A stretch of 64,000 nucleotides of DNA from assembly GCF_019801465.1 (NCBI RefSeq), contig NZ_JAHVJA010000001.1:248001-312000 (forward strand), in the 5' to 3' direction. Source of the stretch: Leisingera daeponensis. GTDB taxonomy: Bacteria > Pseudomonadota > Alphaproteobacteria > Rhodobacterales > Rhodobacteraceae. Positions 50,125 to 57,524 of the stretch are shown here, piece after piece. The translations under genes and the position numbers were made by a program. Below the pieces are notes generated by a model. The model did no database searches. It saw nothing but the letters and a program-made list of their open reading frames with translations, and had not been told where the DNA came from. The stretch's first letter is position 1. Every line of letters begins with the position of its first letter.

Positions 50125-51147
50125 TCAGGCGCGGCGCCGTCCGCGACGTCCGCGGCGCTCTGCGCCGGCTCCGGCATCTTCTCCGGTGCCATCGCTGTCG
50201 GAGGTGAAGGGGCCGAGCACTTCAACGATTTTTTCCAGTGCCGGGCGGTCGCCGCGCGGGCGGCTGTCCAATGCGGCGCGCATGTGGCGCAGGTGATCGG
50301 GCATGGTGCCGCAGCAGCCGCCGATGATTTTGGCACCGGCGTCGCGGGCCATCACGGCGTATTCGCCCATCAGTTCCGGGGTGCCGTCATAATGGATGTG
50401 GCCGTCGACATATTTGGGAATGCCGGCATTGCCCTTGGAGATGATGGGGCGCTCGGTGCCTTGGGCGGCAAAGCCGAGGACGGTGCGCAGGATGTCTGAG
50501 GCGCCGGTGCCGCAGTTGGCGCCAAAGGCCAGCGGCGCATTTTCAAACTCTTCCACCAGCTGGGCCAGGTCCGAGGAGGTCACGCCCATCATGGTGCGGC
50601 CAGCGGTGTCAAAGCTCATGGTGCCGCACCAGGGCATGTCCGCCAGCTTGAAGGCCTCGGCTGCCGCGCGGAATTCCTCCGGCGCGGAAATGGTTTCCAG
50701 CCACAGCACGTCGGCGCCGCCCTCCTTCAGGGCATCGGCCTGCTCATGGAACATCTCGACTGCCAGCGCATGGGACATTTCGCCGACGGGCTCGAAAATC
50801 TCCCCGGTGGGGCCGACCGATCCTGCCACGGCAACTTTGCGGTCCGCCTTGTCCGCCACCTCGCGGCCGAGTTCGGCGGCGATGCGGTTCAGTTCCCGCA
50901 CCCGTCCCTGCGCGTCGTGCAGCTTGAGCCGTGCGGCGGTGCCGCCGAAGCTGTTGGTCAGAAACAGGTCGCTGCCTGCATCAACGGACCCCTGGTACAG
51001 TGCCAGGATTTTCTTGGGCTCGTCGACGTTCCACAGCTCCGGCGCGTCGCCGGACTGCAGGCCCATGGCGAACAGGTTGGTTCCGGTCGCGCCATCCGCC
51101 AGAAGCACGTCCTTGGTTTCCAGCAGACGAGTGAAAGTGTTTGTCAT
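50125..51147 (-). CDS. bmt: Homocysteine S-methyltransferase (Bmt-type)
   Basis: A 340-residue enzyme of the homocysteine S-methyltransferase family (Pfam S-methyl_trans), which moves a methyl group from betaine, S-methylmethionine or a corrinoid protein onto homocysteine to make methionine. The zinc-binding cysteines are Cys212 (in ANCGTG) and the pair Cys278-Cys279 (in GGCCGT), exactly as in BHMT and MetH. The TIM-barrel blocks GATGTNLF and GGADVLWLETISAPEEF are present. The last 30 residues form an arginine-rich tail. It lies near the corrinoid and DUF1638 genes, so the methyl donor may be methylcobalamin; roseobacters use either. Confidence 0.88.
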   Translation of the reverse strand: MTNTFTRLLETKDVLLADGATGTNLFAMGLQSGDAPELWNVDEPKKILALYQGSVDAGSDLFLTNSFGGTAARLKLHDAQGRVRELNRIAAELGREVADKADRKVAVAGSVGPTGEIFEPVGEMSHALAVEMFHEQADALKEGGADVLWLETISAPEEFRAAAEAFKLADMPWCGTMSFDTAGRTMMGVTSSDLAQLVEEFENAPLAFGANCGTGASDILRTVLGFAAQGTERPIISKGNAGIPKYVDGHIHYDGTPELMGEYAVMARDAGAKIIGGCCGTMPDHLRHMRAALDSRPRGDRPALEKIVEVLGPFTSDSDGTGEDAGAGAERRGRRGRRRA

Positions 51148-51407
51148 CGATAAAGTTCCGTGTCAGCAGGCCGCCCCGGCGGGCCGGGCGGCAAATTGGT
51201 CTGCTTCCCCTGTCTCACGCCGGGCGCGCAAGGGCAATTTCATTTTCTTCATCTTCATTATGAGAGCGCCTCCCGGCTGCCGCAAAACGGGCGGCCTAGG
51301 GGAAATTGCGCCAGCGCGCGGAACTTATGCGGCCTAGATCGGCAGCGGCTGCTGCGGCCGCAGCAATCAGAAGGTGGAGCCCGCGCGCGGATGCGGGACG
51401 GCGGGCG

Positions 51408-51725
51408 TCAGCCGGCCTCCGTCAGGATTTGTGCTTTGGCCTGCGGCAGCAGTTCTGCACGCTTCATCCGGATGTCTTCGGCAGAGGTCCTGCCGTGCAG
51501 TTCCTTTTCCAGCTTGCGCACCACGTCTTCGTGGCCGGCTTCTTCCAGGTCCGCTGCGACGATCGTTCTGGCAAATGCTTCGGCGTCGCTGCCGCTCAAT
51601 CCCAGCAGCCCGGCCGCCCACAGGCCCAGCAACTTGTTGCAGCGCGCCTCCGCATTGAACTGCATTTCCTCGTCATGCGCGAACTTTGCTTCGAAGGCCT
51701 GTTCGCGTTCGTCAAATGTTGTCAT
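51408..51725 (-). CDS. ATPase inhibitor subunit zeta (DUF1476)
   Basis: A 105-residue protein of the DUF1476 type: FDEREQAFEAKFAHDEEMQFNAEARCNKLLGLWAAGLLGLSGSDAEAFART matches the family core, and DLEEAGHEDVVRKLEKELHG follows. Members are the zeta subunit of alphaproteobacterial F1Fo-ATP synthase, first described in Paracoccus denitrificans, whose N-terminal inhibitory helix blocks reverse (ATP-hydrolysing) rotation. The length is right. It is separate from the atp operon, as usual, and is divergent from purC with 272 bases between the starts. Confidence 0.92.
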   Translation of the reverse strand: MTTFDEREQAFEAKFAHDEEMQFNAEARCNKLLGLWAAGLLGLSGSDAEAFARTIVAADLEEAGHEDVVRKLEKELHGRTSAEDIRMKRAELLPQAKAQILTEAG

Positions 51726-51997
51726 GTCGCGTCCTCATTAAACCTATTGTACCCCTTGTATGATAGGAGCATGATACCGGCTCAGGGCAAGAAAAAACTC
51801 TGTCTGGAAAGGCCTTTGAGCAATCATGCGAACGGGGCGGGCGGGTCTGCCCGGAGCGGCGGGCGCAGACAGGGGCGGTTGCGGCCGGGGATGCCGTTCA
51901 CCCGGTCAGTGCAGCAAGCTTGCGGCTGAAGCCCCCTTGCACTATGAGAGCGGCACATCGCAGGCCGGATTCCCGGCATTGACCCGAAAGGTTCCCA

Positions 51998-52759
51998 ATG
52001 GCGCGTCGCAAGAAGATTTATGAAGGCAAGGCCAAGACTCTGTACGAGGGCCCCGAGCCCGGCACCATCGTCCAGTATTTCAAGGACGACGCCACTGCTT
52101 TCAACGCCGAAAAACACGACGTGATCGAGGGCAAGGGTGTCCTGAACAACATCCTGAGCGAGTTCTTCATGCTGGGTCTGGCGCAGATCGGCGTACCGAC
52201 CCACTTCCTGAAACGCCTGAACATGCGCGAACAGCTGGTGCGCAGCTGCGAGATCATTCCGCTGGAAGTGATCGTGCGCAACTACGCGGCCGGTTCGATC
52301 TCCAAGCGCCTGGGTATCGACGAGGGCACCCAGTTGCCGCGGCCGGTGGTGGAATACTGCTACAAGGATGATGCCCTGGGCGATCCGCTGGTCACTGAGG
52401 AACACATCGCAGCCTTCGGCTGGGCCAGCCAGCAGGACATGGACGACATCCTGAGCCTGGCGCTGCGGGTGAACGACTTCCTGTCGGGCGTGTTCCTGGC
52501 TGTCGGCATCCGCCTTGTCGACTTCAAAATCGAGATCGGCCGCATCTACGAGGGCGATTTCCAGCGCCTGGTGATCGCTGATGAGATCAGCCCGGACAGC
52601 TGCCGCCTGTGGGACATCAATACCGGTCAGAAGCTGGACAAGGACGTGTTCCGCCGCGATCTGGGCAGCCTGACCGACGCCTACAGCGAAGTGGCGCGCC
52701 GCCTGGGCGTGATGCCGAACAATCCGCCTGCGCCGGGCAAGCCGACGCTGGTCAACTGA
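51998..52759 (+). CDS. purC: Phosphoribosylaminoimidazole-succinocarboxamide synthase
   Basis: A 253-residue SAICAR synthetase, which joins aspartate to CAIR in an ATP-dependent step of purine synthesis. Family blocks: [19 protein letters not shown] at the start binds [49 protein letters not shown] carries phosphate and aspartate contacts, and [11 protein letters not shown] ends the core. The ATG at 51998 has GAAAGG seven bases upstream. The purS-purQ pair follows after 104 bases, so these genes probably share control. Confidence 0.96.
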   Translation: MARRKKIYEGKAKTLYEGPEPGTIVQYFKDDATAFNAEKHDVIEGKGVLNNILSEFFMLGLAQIGVPTHFLKRLNMREQLVRSCEIIPLEVIVRNYAAGSISKRLGIDEGTQLPRPVVEYCYKDDALGDPLVTEEHIAAFGWASQQDMDDILSLALRVNDFLSGVFLAVGIRLVDFKIEIGRIYEGDFQRLVIADEISPDSCRLWDINTGQKLDKDVFRRDLGSLTDAYSEVARRLGVMPNNPPAPGKPTLVN

Positions 52760-52863
52760 GACAGGGACCCGCTGCGCCTGACCGCGCCGCGGGTCTTTGA
52801 GTATTTTTTGCAAAGAAGAAGCCCGCTTGGGGCTTCGCCATCGAAAACCTGAGGGATGACGCG

Positions 52864-53094
52864 ATGAAGGCACGGGTGCATGTGATGCTGAAGAACGGGG
52901 TTCTGGATCCGCAGGGCGAGGCCGTGCGCCACGCGCTTGGCGCTCTGGGCTTTGACAAGGTCGAGGGCGTGCGTCAGGGCAAGGTGATCGACCTGGATCT
53001 GGCCGAAGGCGCAACCGAAGCCGACGTGACCGCGATGTGCGAGAAGCTGCTGGCCAACACCGTGATCGAATCCTACAGCATCGAGATGGCCTGA
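52864..53094 (+). CDS. purS: Phosphoribosylformylglycinamidine synthase subunit PurS
   Basis: A 76-residue PurS, the small dimeric subunit that bridges PurQ and small-type PurL in the FGAM synthase complex. It has the expected [29 protein letters not shown] start and [12 protein letters not shown] strand. The ATG follows a GAGGGATGACGCG leader. It is coupled to purQ by a one-base overlap (TGATG). PurL itself is not in the window, so the complex is completed from another locus. Confidence 0.96.
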   Translation: MKARVHVMLKNGVLDPQGEAVRHALGALGFDKVEGVRQGKVIDLDLAEGATEADVTAMCEKLLANTVIESYSIEMA

Positions 53095-53762
53095 TGAAAG
53101 CGGCGGTTGTTGTTTTCCCGGGTTCGAACTGCGACCGCGACCTTGCGGTGGCGTTCGAGCAGGCCGGTTTTGATGTGTCGATGGTCTGGCACAAGGACAG
53201 CGCGCTGCCCGAAGGCATCGACATCGTCGGGGTTCCGGGCGGGTTCTCCTATGGCGATTATCTGCGCTGCGGGGCCATCGCGGCCCAGTCTCCGATCTGC
53301 AAGGCTGTGATCGAACATGCCGACCGCGGCGGCTATGCCATCGGCGTCTGCAACGGATTCCAGATCCTGACCGAAACCGGCGTGCTGCCGGGGGCGCTGC
53401 TGCGCAATGCCGGCCTCAAGTACATCTGCCGCACTGTCGACCTGAAGGTCGCGACCTCTGACAGCGTGTTCACTCAGGGCTATGGCGCAGGCGACGTGAT
53501 CGGGGTGCCGATTGCCCACCACGACGGCAACTATTTTGCCGATGCGGACACCGTCAAGGCGCTGCAGGATCAGGACCGGGTGGCCTTCACCTATGAGGAG
53601 AACCCCAACGGTTCGGTTGCGGACATCGCCGGCATCTTGTCGGAAAACCGCCGTGTTCTCGGGATGATGCCGCATCCGGAGCGGGCTGCTGACCAGGGCC
53701 ATGGCGGCACCGATGGTGCGGCAGTGTTCCGCGCATTGGCCGGGATGGTCACCGCTGCGTGA
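53094..53762 (+). CDS. purQ: Phosphoribosylformylglycinamidine synthase subunit PurQ
   Basis: A 222-residue class I glutamine amidotransferase that supplies ammonia to PurL in FGAM synthesis. The nucleophile cysteine lies in [11 protein letters not shown], and the catalytic histidine/glutamate pair near the end is [35 protein letters not shown] is the family opening. The ATG at 53094 overlaps the purS stop by one base, and the longer frame upstream lies inside purS. A dctB gene follows after 36 bases but is functionally unrelated. Confidence 0.96.
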   Translation: MKAAVVVFPGSNCDRDLAVAFEQAGFDVSMVWHKDSALPEGIDIVGVPGGFSYGDYLRCGAIAAQSPICKAVIEHADRGGYAIGVCNGFQILTETGVLPGALLRNAGLKYICRTVDLKVATSDSVFTQGYGAGDVIGVPIAHHDGNYFADADTVKALQDQDRVAFTYEENPNGSVADIAGILSENRRVLGMMPHPERAADQGHGGTDGAAVFRALAGMVTAA

Positions 53763-53798
53763 CTTGAGCAAGCGGAGCGGCCGCAATAGGTTTAGGGC

Positions 53799-55571
53799 AT
53801 GACCGCCCCGCGCACCGATCCGAGCAAAAAAACACCCAAGGCGCGCTCGCGCACGATTTCGTGGCGGGCGCGTCTGGCGCTGGTTCTTTTTATGGCTGTG
53901 GCCGCGGTTACTGTCTGGACCACCAACCGGGCGCTGACCCACCGGTTCACCGAAAGCACCCGCAACCGCGCTGAACTGCGTCTGGCGCTTTATTCCGGCA
54001 ACCTGCTGAGCGAGCTGCGCCAGCACGCCATCGTGCCGCAGCTGCTGGCGCGCGACCAGACGCTTATTTCGGCGCTGCAGTCGAGCGACTTTTCCCTCTC
54101 CACCCAGCGGCTGATCTCCTTTGTCGACGAGATCGGCGCAGCCTCTATCATGCTCCTGGCGCAGGACGGGCGCACGGTGGCGGCAACCGACCGCAACCGG
54201 CTGGGCGAGAGCCACCGCAACGCCGCCTATTTCGTCGATGCCGTGCGTGCGAAATCGACGGTGTTCTCCGTTATCCCGCGGGAGGTCGGCGGCTACCGGT
54301 TCACCTATTCGCGGCGCATAGTGGACGCGACCGGTGTGCTGGGCGCTATTGTTGTCGAGGTCGACCTGCAGAAGTTTGAACGCGCCTGGGCCGGCATTTC
54401 GGATGCCGTTCTGGTCACGGACAGCACCGGAAACATCATCCTGGCCACGGAAGCGCGCTGGCGCGGGCTGAAGGAGGCAGAGGCGCTGACGCTGCAGACG
54501 CCGGAAGGGGCCATTCAGCGCGCGATCCGTGCCACCACAGACTGGACGGCGCTGCCGCCGGATGCCTACCTGCAGGGTGAGGCGGTGATGCGGCTGGAAA
54601 CCCGGGTGCCGTTCCAGGGCTGGCGGATGGCGACCTTCACCACCTATTCCTCGGTCCGCGAGCGTGTAAATGCTGTTCTGGCTCTGGAGATCATGGGATT
54701 CGCCATCCTTCTGGCGCTGGCTTTCTATTTTCTCAGCCGCAAGACGGCGCTTCGGATGGCGCTGTTCCAGCGCGAGTCGGCAGAGCTTCGCGTATTGAAC
54801 GCTCGCCTTCAGCGGGAAATTGCCGAACGCGAGCGCATGCAAAAGACCCTTGCGGTGGCCGAGCAGAGCTTGGCGCAGAGCTCGAAACTGGCAGCCTTGG
54901 GCGAGATGTCTGCCGCCGTCAGCCATGAGCTGAACCAGCCGCTGGCGGCGATGAAAACCTATCTGGCCGGCGCCCGGCTGCTGCTGAACCGGAACCGTCC
55001 GGACGAGGCGCTGGCCTCCTTCGGGCGCATCGATGATCTGATTGAGCGGATGGGGGCGATCACCCGCCAGCTCAAATCCTACGCGCGCAAGGGCGGCGAT
55101 GCGTTCAGCCCAGTAAATCTTGGCGATGCGCTGGCCTCAAGCCTGTCGATGATGGAGCCGCAACTGCGTCAGCGGCATGTGAAAATAACCCGCATCCTGC
55201 CGGAAGAACCTGTTATGGTGATGGGCGACCGGATGCGGCTGGAGCAGGTGATGGTCAACCTCTTGCGCAATGCGCTGGACGCCACCAAATCTGTGGACGA
55301 CCCTGAGGTGGAAATCCTGCTGGCGGCCGGCGAGACTGCGACCCTGTCGGTGCGCGACAATGGGATGGGTATCAAGGACTTCGACAACCTGTTCGAGCCT
55401 TTTTACACCACCAAGCAGCCCGGTGACGGGGTTGGATTGGGGCTTGCCATCTCCTCGGGGATCGTCAACGACCTCGGGGGACGGCTGACCGCCCGCAACG
55501 GCCAGAACGGCGGCGCGGTCTTTGAGATGCAATTGCCGGTCCTGGTGGACGGTATCGAAGCTGCCGAATAG
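53799..55571 (+). CDS. dctB: C4-dicarboxylate sensor histidine kinase DctB
   Basis: A 590-residue membrane kinase of the DctB family. Membrane helices at about 24-40 and 293-313 frame a large periplasmic double-PAS sensor for C4-dicarboxylates such as succinate. A coiled coil follows, then the phosphoacceptor His376 in AAVSHELNQPLAAMKTYL, N box MVNLLRNALDAT, and ATP-binding DNGMGI and GVGLGLAISSGIV. It is followed after 31 bases by dctD, the usual pair. Classical DctBD switches on DctA or DctPQM transport genes, but none lie in the window. DctB here is full length and looks functional. Confidence 0.9.
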   Translation: MTAPRTDPSKKTPKARSRTISWRARLALVLFMAVAAVTVWTTNRALTHRFTESTRNRAELRLALYSGNLLSELRQHAIVPQLLARDQTLISALQSSDFSLSTQRLISFVDEIGAASIMLLAQDGRTVAATDRNRLGESHRNAAYFVDAVRAKSTVFSVIPREVGGYRFTYSRRIVDATGVLGAIVVEVDLQKFERAWAGISDAVLVTDSTGNIILATEARWRGLKEAEALTLQTPEGAIQRAIRATTDWTALPPDAYLQGEAVMRLETRVPFQGWRMATFTTYSSVRERVNAVLALEIMGFAILLALAFYFLSRKTALRMALFQRESAELRVLNARLQREIAERERMQKTLAVAEQSLAQSSKLAALGEMSAAVSHELNQPLAAMKTYLAGARLLLNRNRPDEALASFGRIDDLIERMGAITRQLKSYARKGGDAFSPVNLGDALASSLSMMEPQLRQRHVKITRILPEEPVMVMGDRMRLEQVMVNLLRNALDATKSVDDPEVEILLAAGETATLSVRDNGMGIKDFDNLFEPFYTTKQPGDGVGLGLAISSGIVNDLGGRLTARNGQNGGAVFEMQLPVLVDGIEAAE

Positions 55572-55602
55572 GGCAGCCAGGAGTGATTAGGAGAGAACGC
55601 GC

Positions 55603-56940
55603 ATGGCCCAGGCTATGAAAATCGCGATCGTGGACGACGAACAGGATATGCGGCAGTCGATCAGCCAATGGCTGGCGCTGTCGGGGTATGACACGGAGAC
55701 CTTCTCCAGCGCGGAAGAGGCGCTGAAGGTTCTGGGGCCGGATTATCCGGGCATTGTGATCTCCGACATCAAGATGCCGGGCATGGATGGCATGCAGTTC
55801 CTGAAGAAGCTGATGGGCAGCGACAGCGCATTGCCGGTGATCATGATCACCGGCCACGGCGATGTGCCGATGGCGGTTGAGGCGATGCGCGTGGGGGCCT
55901 TCGACTTCCTGGAGAAACCCTTCAACCCGGACCGGATGTCGGAGCTGGCCAAGCGCGCCACCGGCGCCCGCCGCCTGACGCTGGACAACCGGGCCCTGCG
56001 GCGCGAACTGTCTGACGGCGGCCAGATTATGAAAAAGCTGATCGGCCAGAGCCCGGTGATGGAGCGCCTGCGTGAGGATATCCTCGACCTTGGCCAGGCT
56101 GACGGTCATGTGCTGATCGACGGCGAGACCGGCACAGGCAAGACGCTGGTCGCGCATGCTCTGCACGCGGTCGGCAGCCGCGCGGGCAAGAAATTCGTGC
56201 TGATTTCCTGCGCTGCGCTGGAAGAGGAAGCGCTGGCAAAACGGCTGTTCGGCCCGATGCTGCCGGAAGACAGCATGCTGCCCGCGGTTGAAGAAGCCCG
56301 CGGCGGCACCCTGGTGCTGGAAGACATCGACGCGCTGTCGGAAACCTTGCAGGCGAAGCTGCTGAGCGTGATCAATGAGCAGGGCACGCCGGCAGAAACC
56401 CGGATCATCGCGATCTCCAACCTGCAGGAAGCGGGCAAGACCTGCGAGGACGCCCTGCGGCCGGACCTGTTCTACCGCTTGGCGGCCCTGCGCATTACCG
56501 TGCCGCCGCTGCGCCAGCGCGGCGAGGACATCCTGACCCTGTTCACCCGTCTTTCCGAACAGTTCTCCGAGGAATACGGTTGCGACGCGCCGCAAGTGAG
56601 CGCTCAGGAAGCCGCGCAACTGCTGCAGGCGCCATGGCCGGGCAACGTGCGTCAGCTGATCAATATTGCAGAACGCGCGGTGCTGCAGTCGCGCCGCGGC
56701 TCGGGCACCATTGCCTCGCTCTTGATGTCGGATCACGAGGAAATGCAGCCGGTGATGACCACCGAAGGCAAGCCGCTGAAGGAATACGTGGAAGCCTTTG
56801 AGCGGATGCTGATCGACAACACCATGCGCCGTCATAAGGGCTCGATCGCCAGCGTGATGGACGAGCTGTGCCTGCCGCGCCGGACTCTGAACGAGAAAAT
56901 GGCGAAGTACGGCCTGCAACGCTCGGATTACCTGAGCTGA
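55603..56940 (+). CDS. dctD: DctD-type response regulator lacking the GAFTGA motif
   Basis: A 445-residue NtrC-family regulator paired with DctB. The receiver domain has Asp11/Asp12, phosphoacceptor Asp55 and Lys105; the AAA+ domain has Walker A GETGTGKT (174-181) and an altered Walker B LVLEDID (237-243) in place of the usual LFLDEIG; the C-terminal Fis-type helix-turn-helix ends TLNEKMAKYGLQ. The stretch after LFG (215-217) is short and carries no GAFTGA loop, which contacts sigma-54, so it probably does not activate sigma-54 promoters in the normal way, as known for Rhodobacter capsulatus NtrC. It may work with sigma-70 or as a repressor. Confidence 0.85.
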   Translation: MAQAMKIAIVDDEQDMRQSISQWLALSGYDTETFSSAEEALKVLGPDYPGIVISDIKMPGMDGMQFLKKLMGSDSALPVIMITGHGDVPMAVEAMRVGAFDFLEKPFNPDRMSELAKRATGARRLTLDNRALRRELSDGGQIMKKLIGQSPVMERLREDILDLGQADGHVLIDGETGTGKTLVAHALHAVGSRAGKKFVLISCAALEEEALAKRLFGPMLPEDSMLPAVEEARGGTLVLEDIDALSETLQAKLLSVINEQGTPAETRIIAISNLQEAGKTCEDALRPDLFYRLAALRITVPPLRQRGEDILTLFTRLSEQFSEEYGCDAPQVSAQEAAQLLQAPWPGNVRQLINIAERAVLQSRRGSGTIASLLMSDHEEMQPVMTTEGKPLKEYVEAFERMLIDNTMRRHKGSIASVMDELCLPRRTLNEKMAKYGLQRSDYLS

Positions 56941-57524
56941 GCTTTCGGCAGACTGCTGCCGCCACGGCAAACGGTCCGGAAAATGAGTGAATTGCCCGGT
57001 TGTCTGTGCCGGGAACCGCTGTCCGGTGGGAAAGTCACCTGAAATGAACGGCTTGCCTGACAGGGGCGGGCCGTTTGCATTTTCAGGCCGGGCGGTGACG
57101 AATGTCCATTGTCATTACCTATCCACAGGCCTTATGCTGGCCCAACGGGCCGGAAACCGGCAAGTGGTTTCGCCCGTTCTGATGAGTTTCGCTGGCTCTG
57201 GCTTTTGTCCGGCATGATCCGAGAAAGCTGCAGCCAGACCGATTGGCCCTCTTGAAACAAGGGGGCAGTTTAGCGCCCGAACCGGACAGTAAACCGGTGA
57301 AGGGATAACAAGGCAGTGCCGGGCAGTCCCGGCTGCCGGAGAAGAACCGCGATGACGCGCGCGAGAGCGAAGAGCACTGAGGCAGGAAGGCCGGGCATCG
57401 AACCCGGGACCACCTGCTGCACCGCGCCGTCCGAGATCGCCCTGACAAGACACCACCCGAAACGCGCGCGGCCGCCTGGAAGCAGGAGGCTTGCGGGCGC
57501 ACAGGGCAGGTGCACCAAGGACCC
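56941..57524 (+). promoter_or_regulatory. 584-base leader region of rne with hairpins
   Basis: No protein-coding gene is supported between dctD and rne. Two strong structures are visible: a large stem at 57038-57087 (CCTGAAA and AACGGC pairing with GCCGTT and TTTCAGG), which may end dctD transcription, and a two-step stem at 57382-57417 (GCAGG and CCGGG pairing with CCCGG and CCTGC around loop CATCGAA). Long structured 5' leaders are a known route for RNase E to control its own mRNA, so this region probably holds a regulatory UTR. The transcription start is not known. Confidence 0.5.

Noticed and set aside
51148-51407. Small plus-strand frames between the methyltransferase and zeta-inhibitor genes
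   Set aside because: They overlap well-supported genes on the other strand and have no start signal or domain.
53073-54926. A 617-residue minus-strand frame opposite purQ and dctB
   Set aside because: Shadow frame; the sense genes are complete and typical.
57385-57420. Possible tRNA on the minus strand, because of a T-arm-like sequence
   Set aside because: No acceptor stem, D-arm or anticodon stem can be paired with it; kept only as an RNA hairpin in the rne leader.
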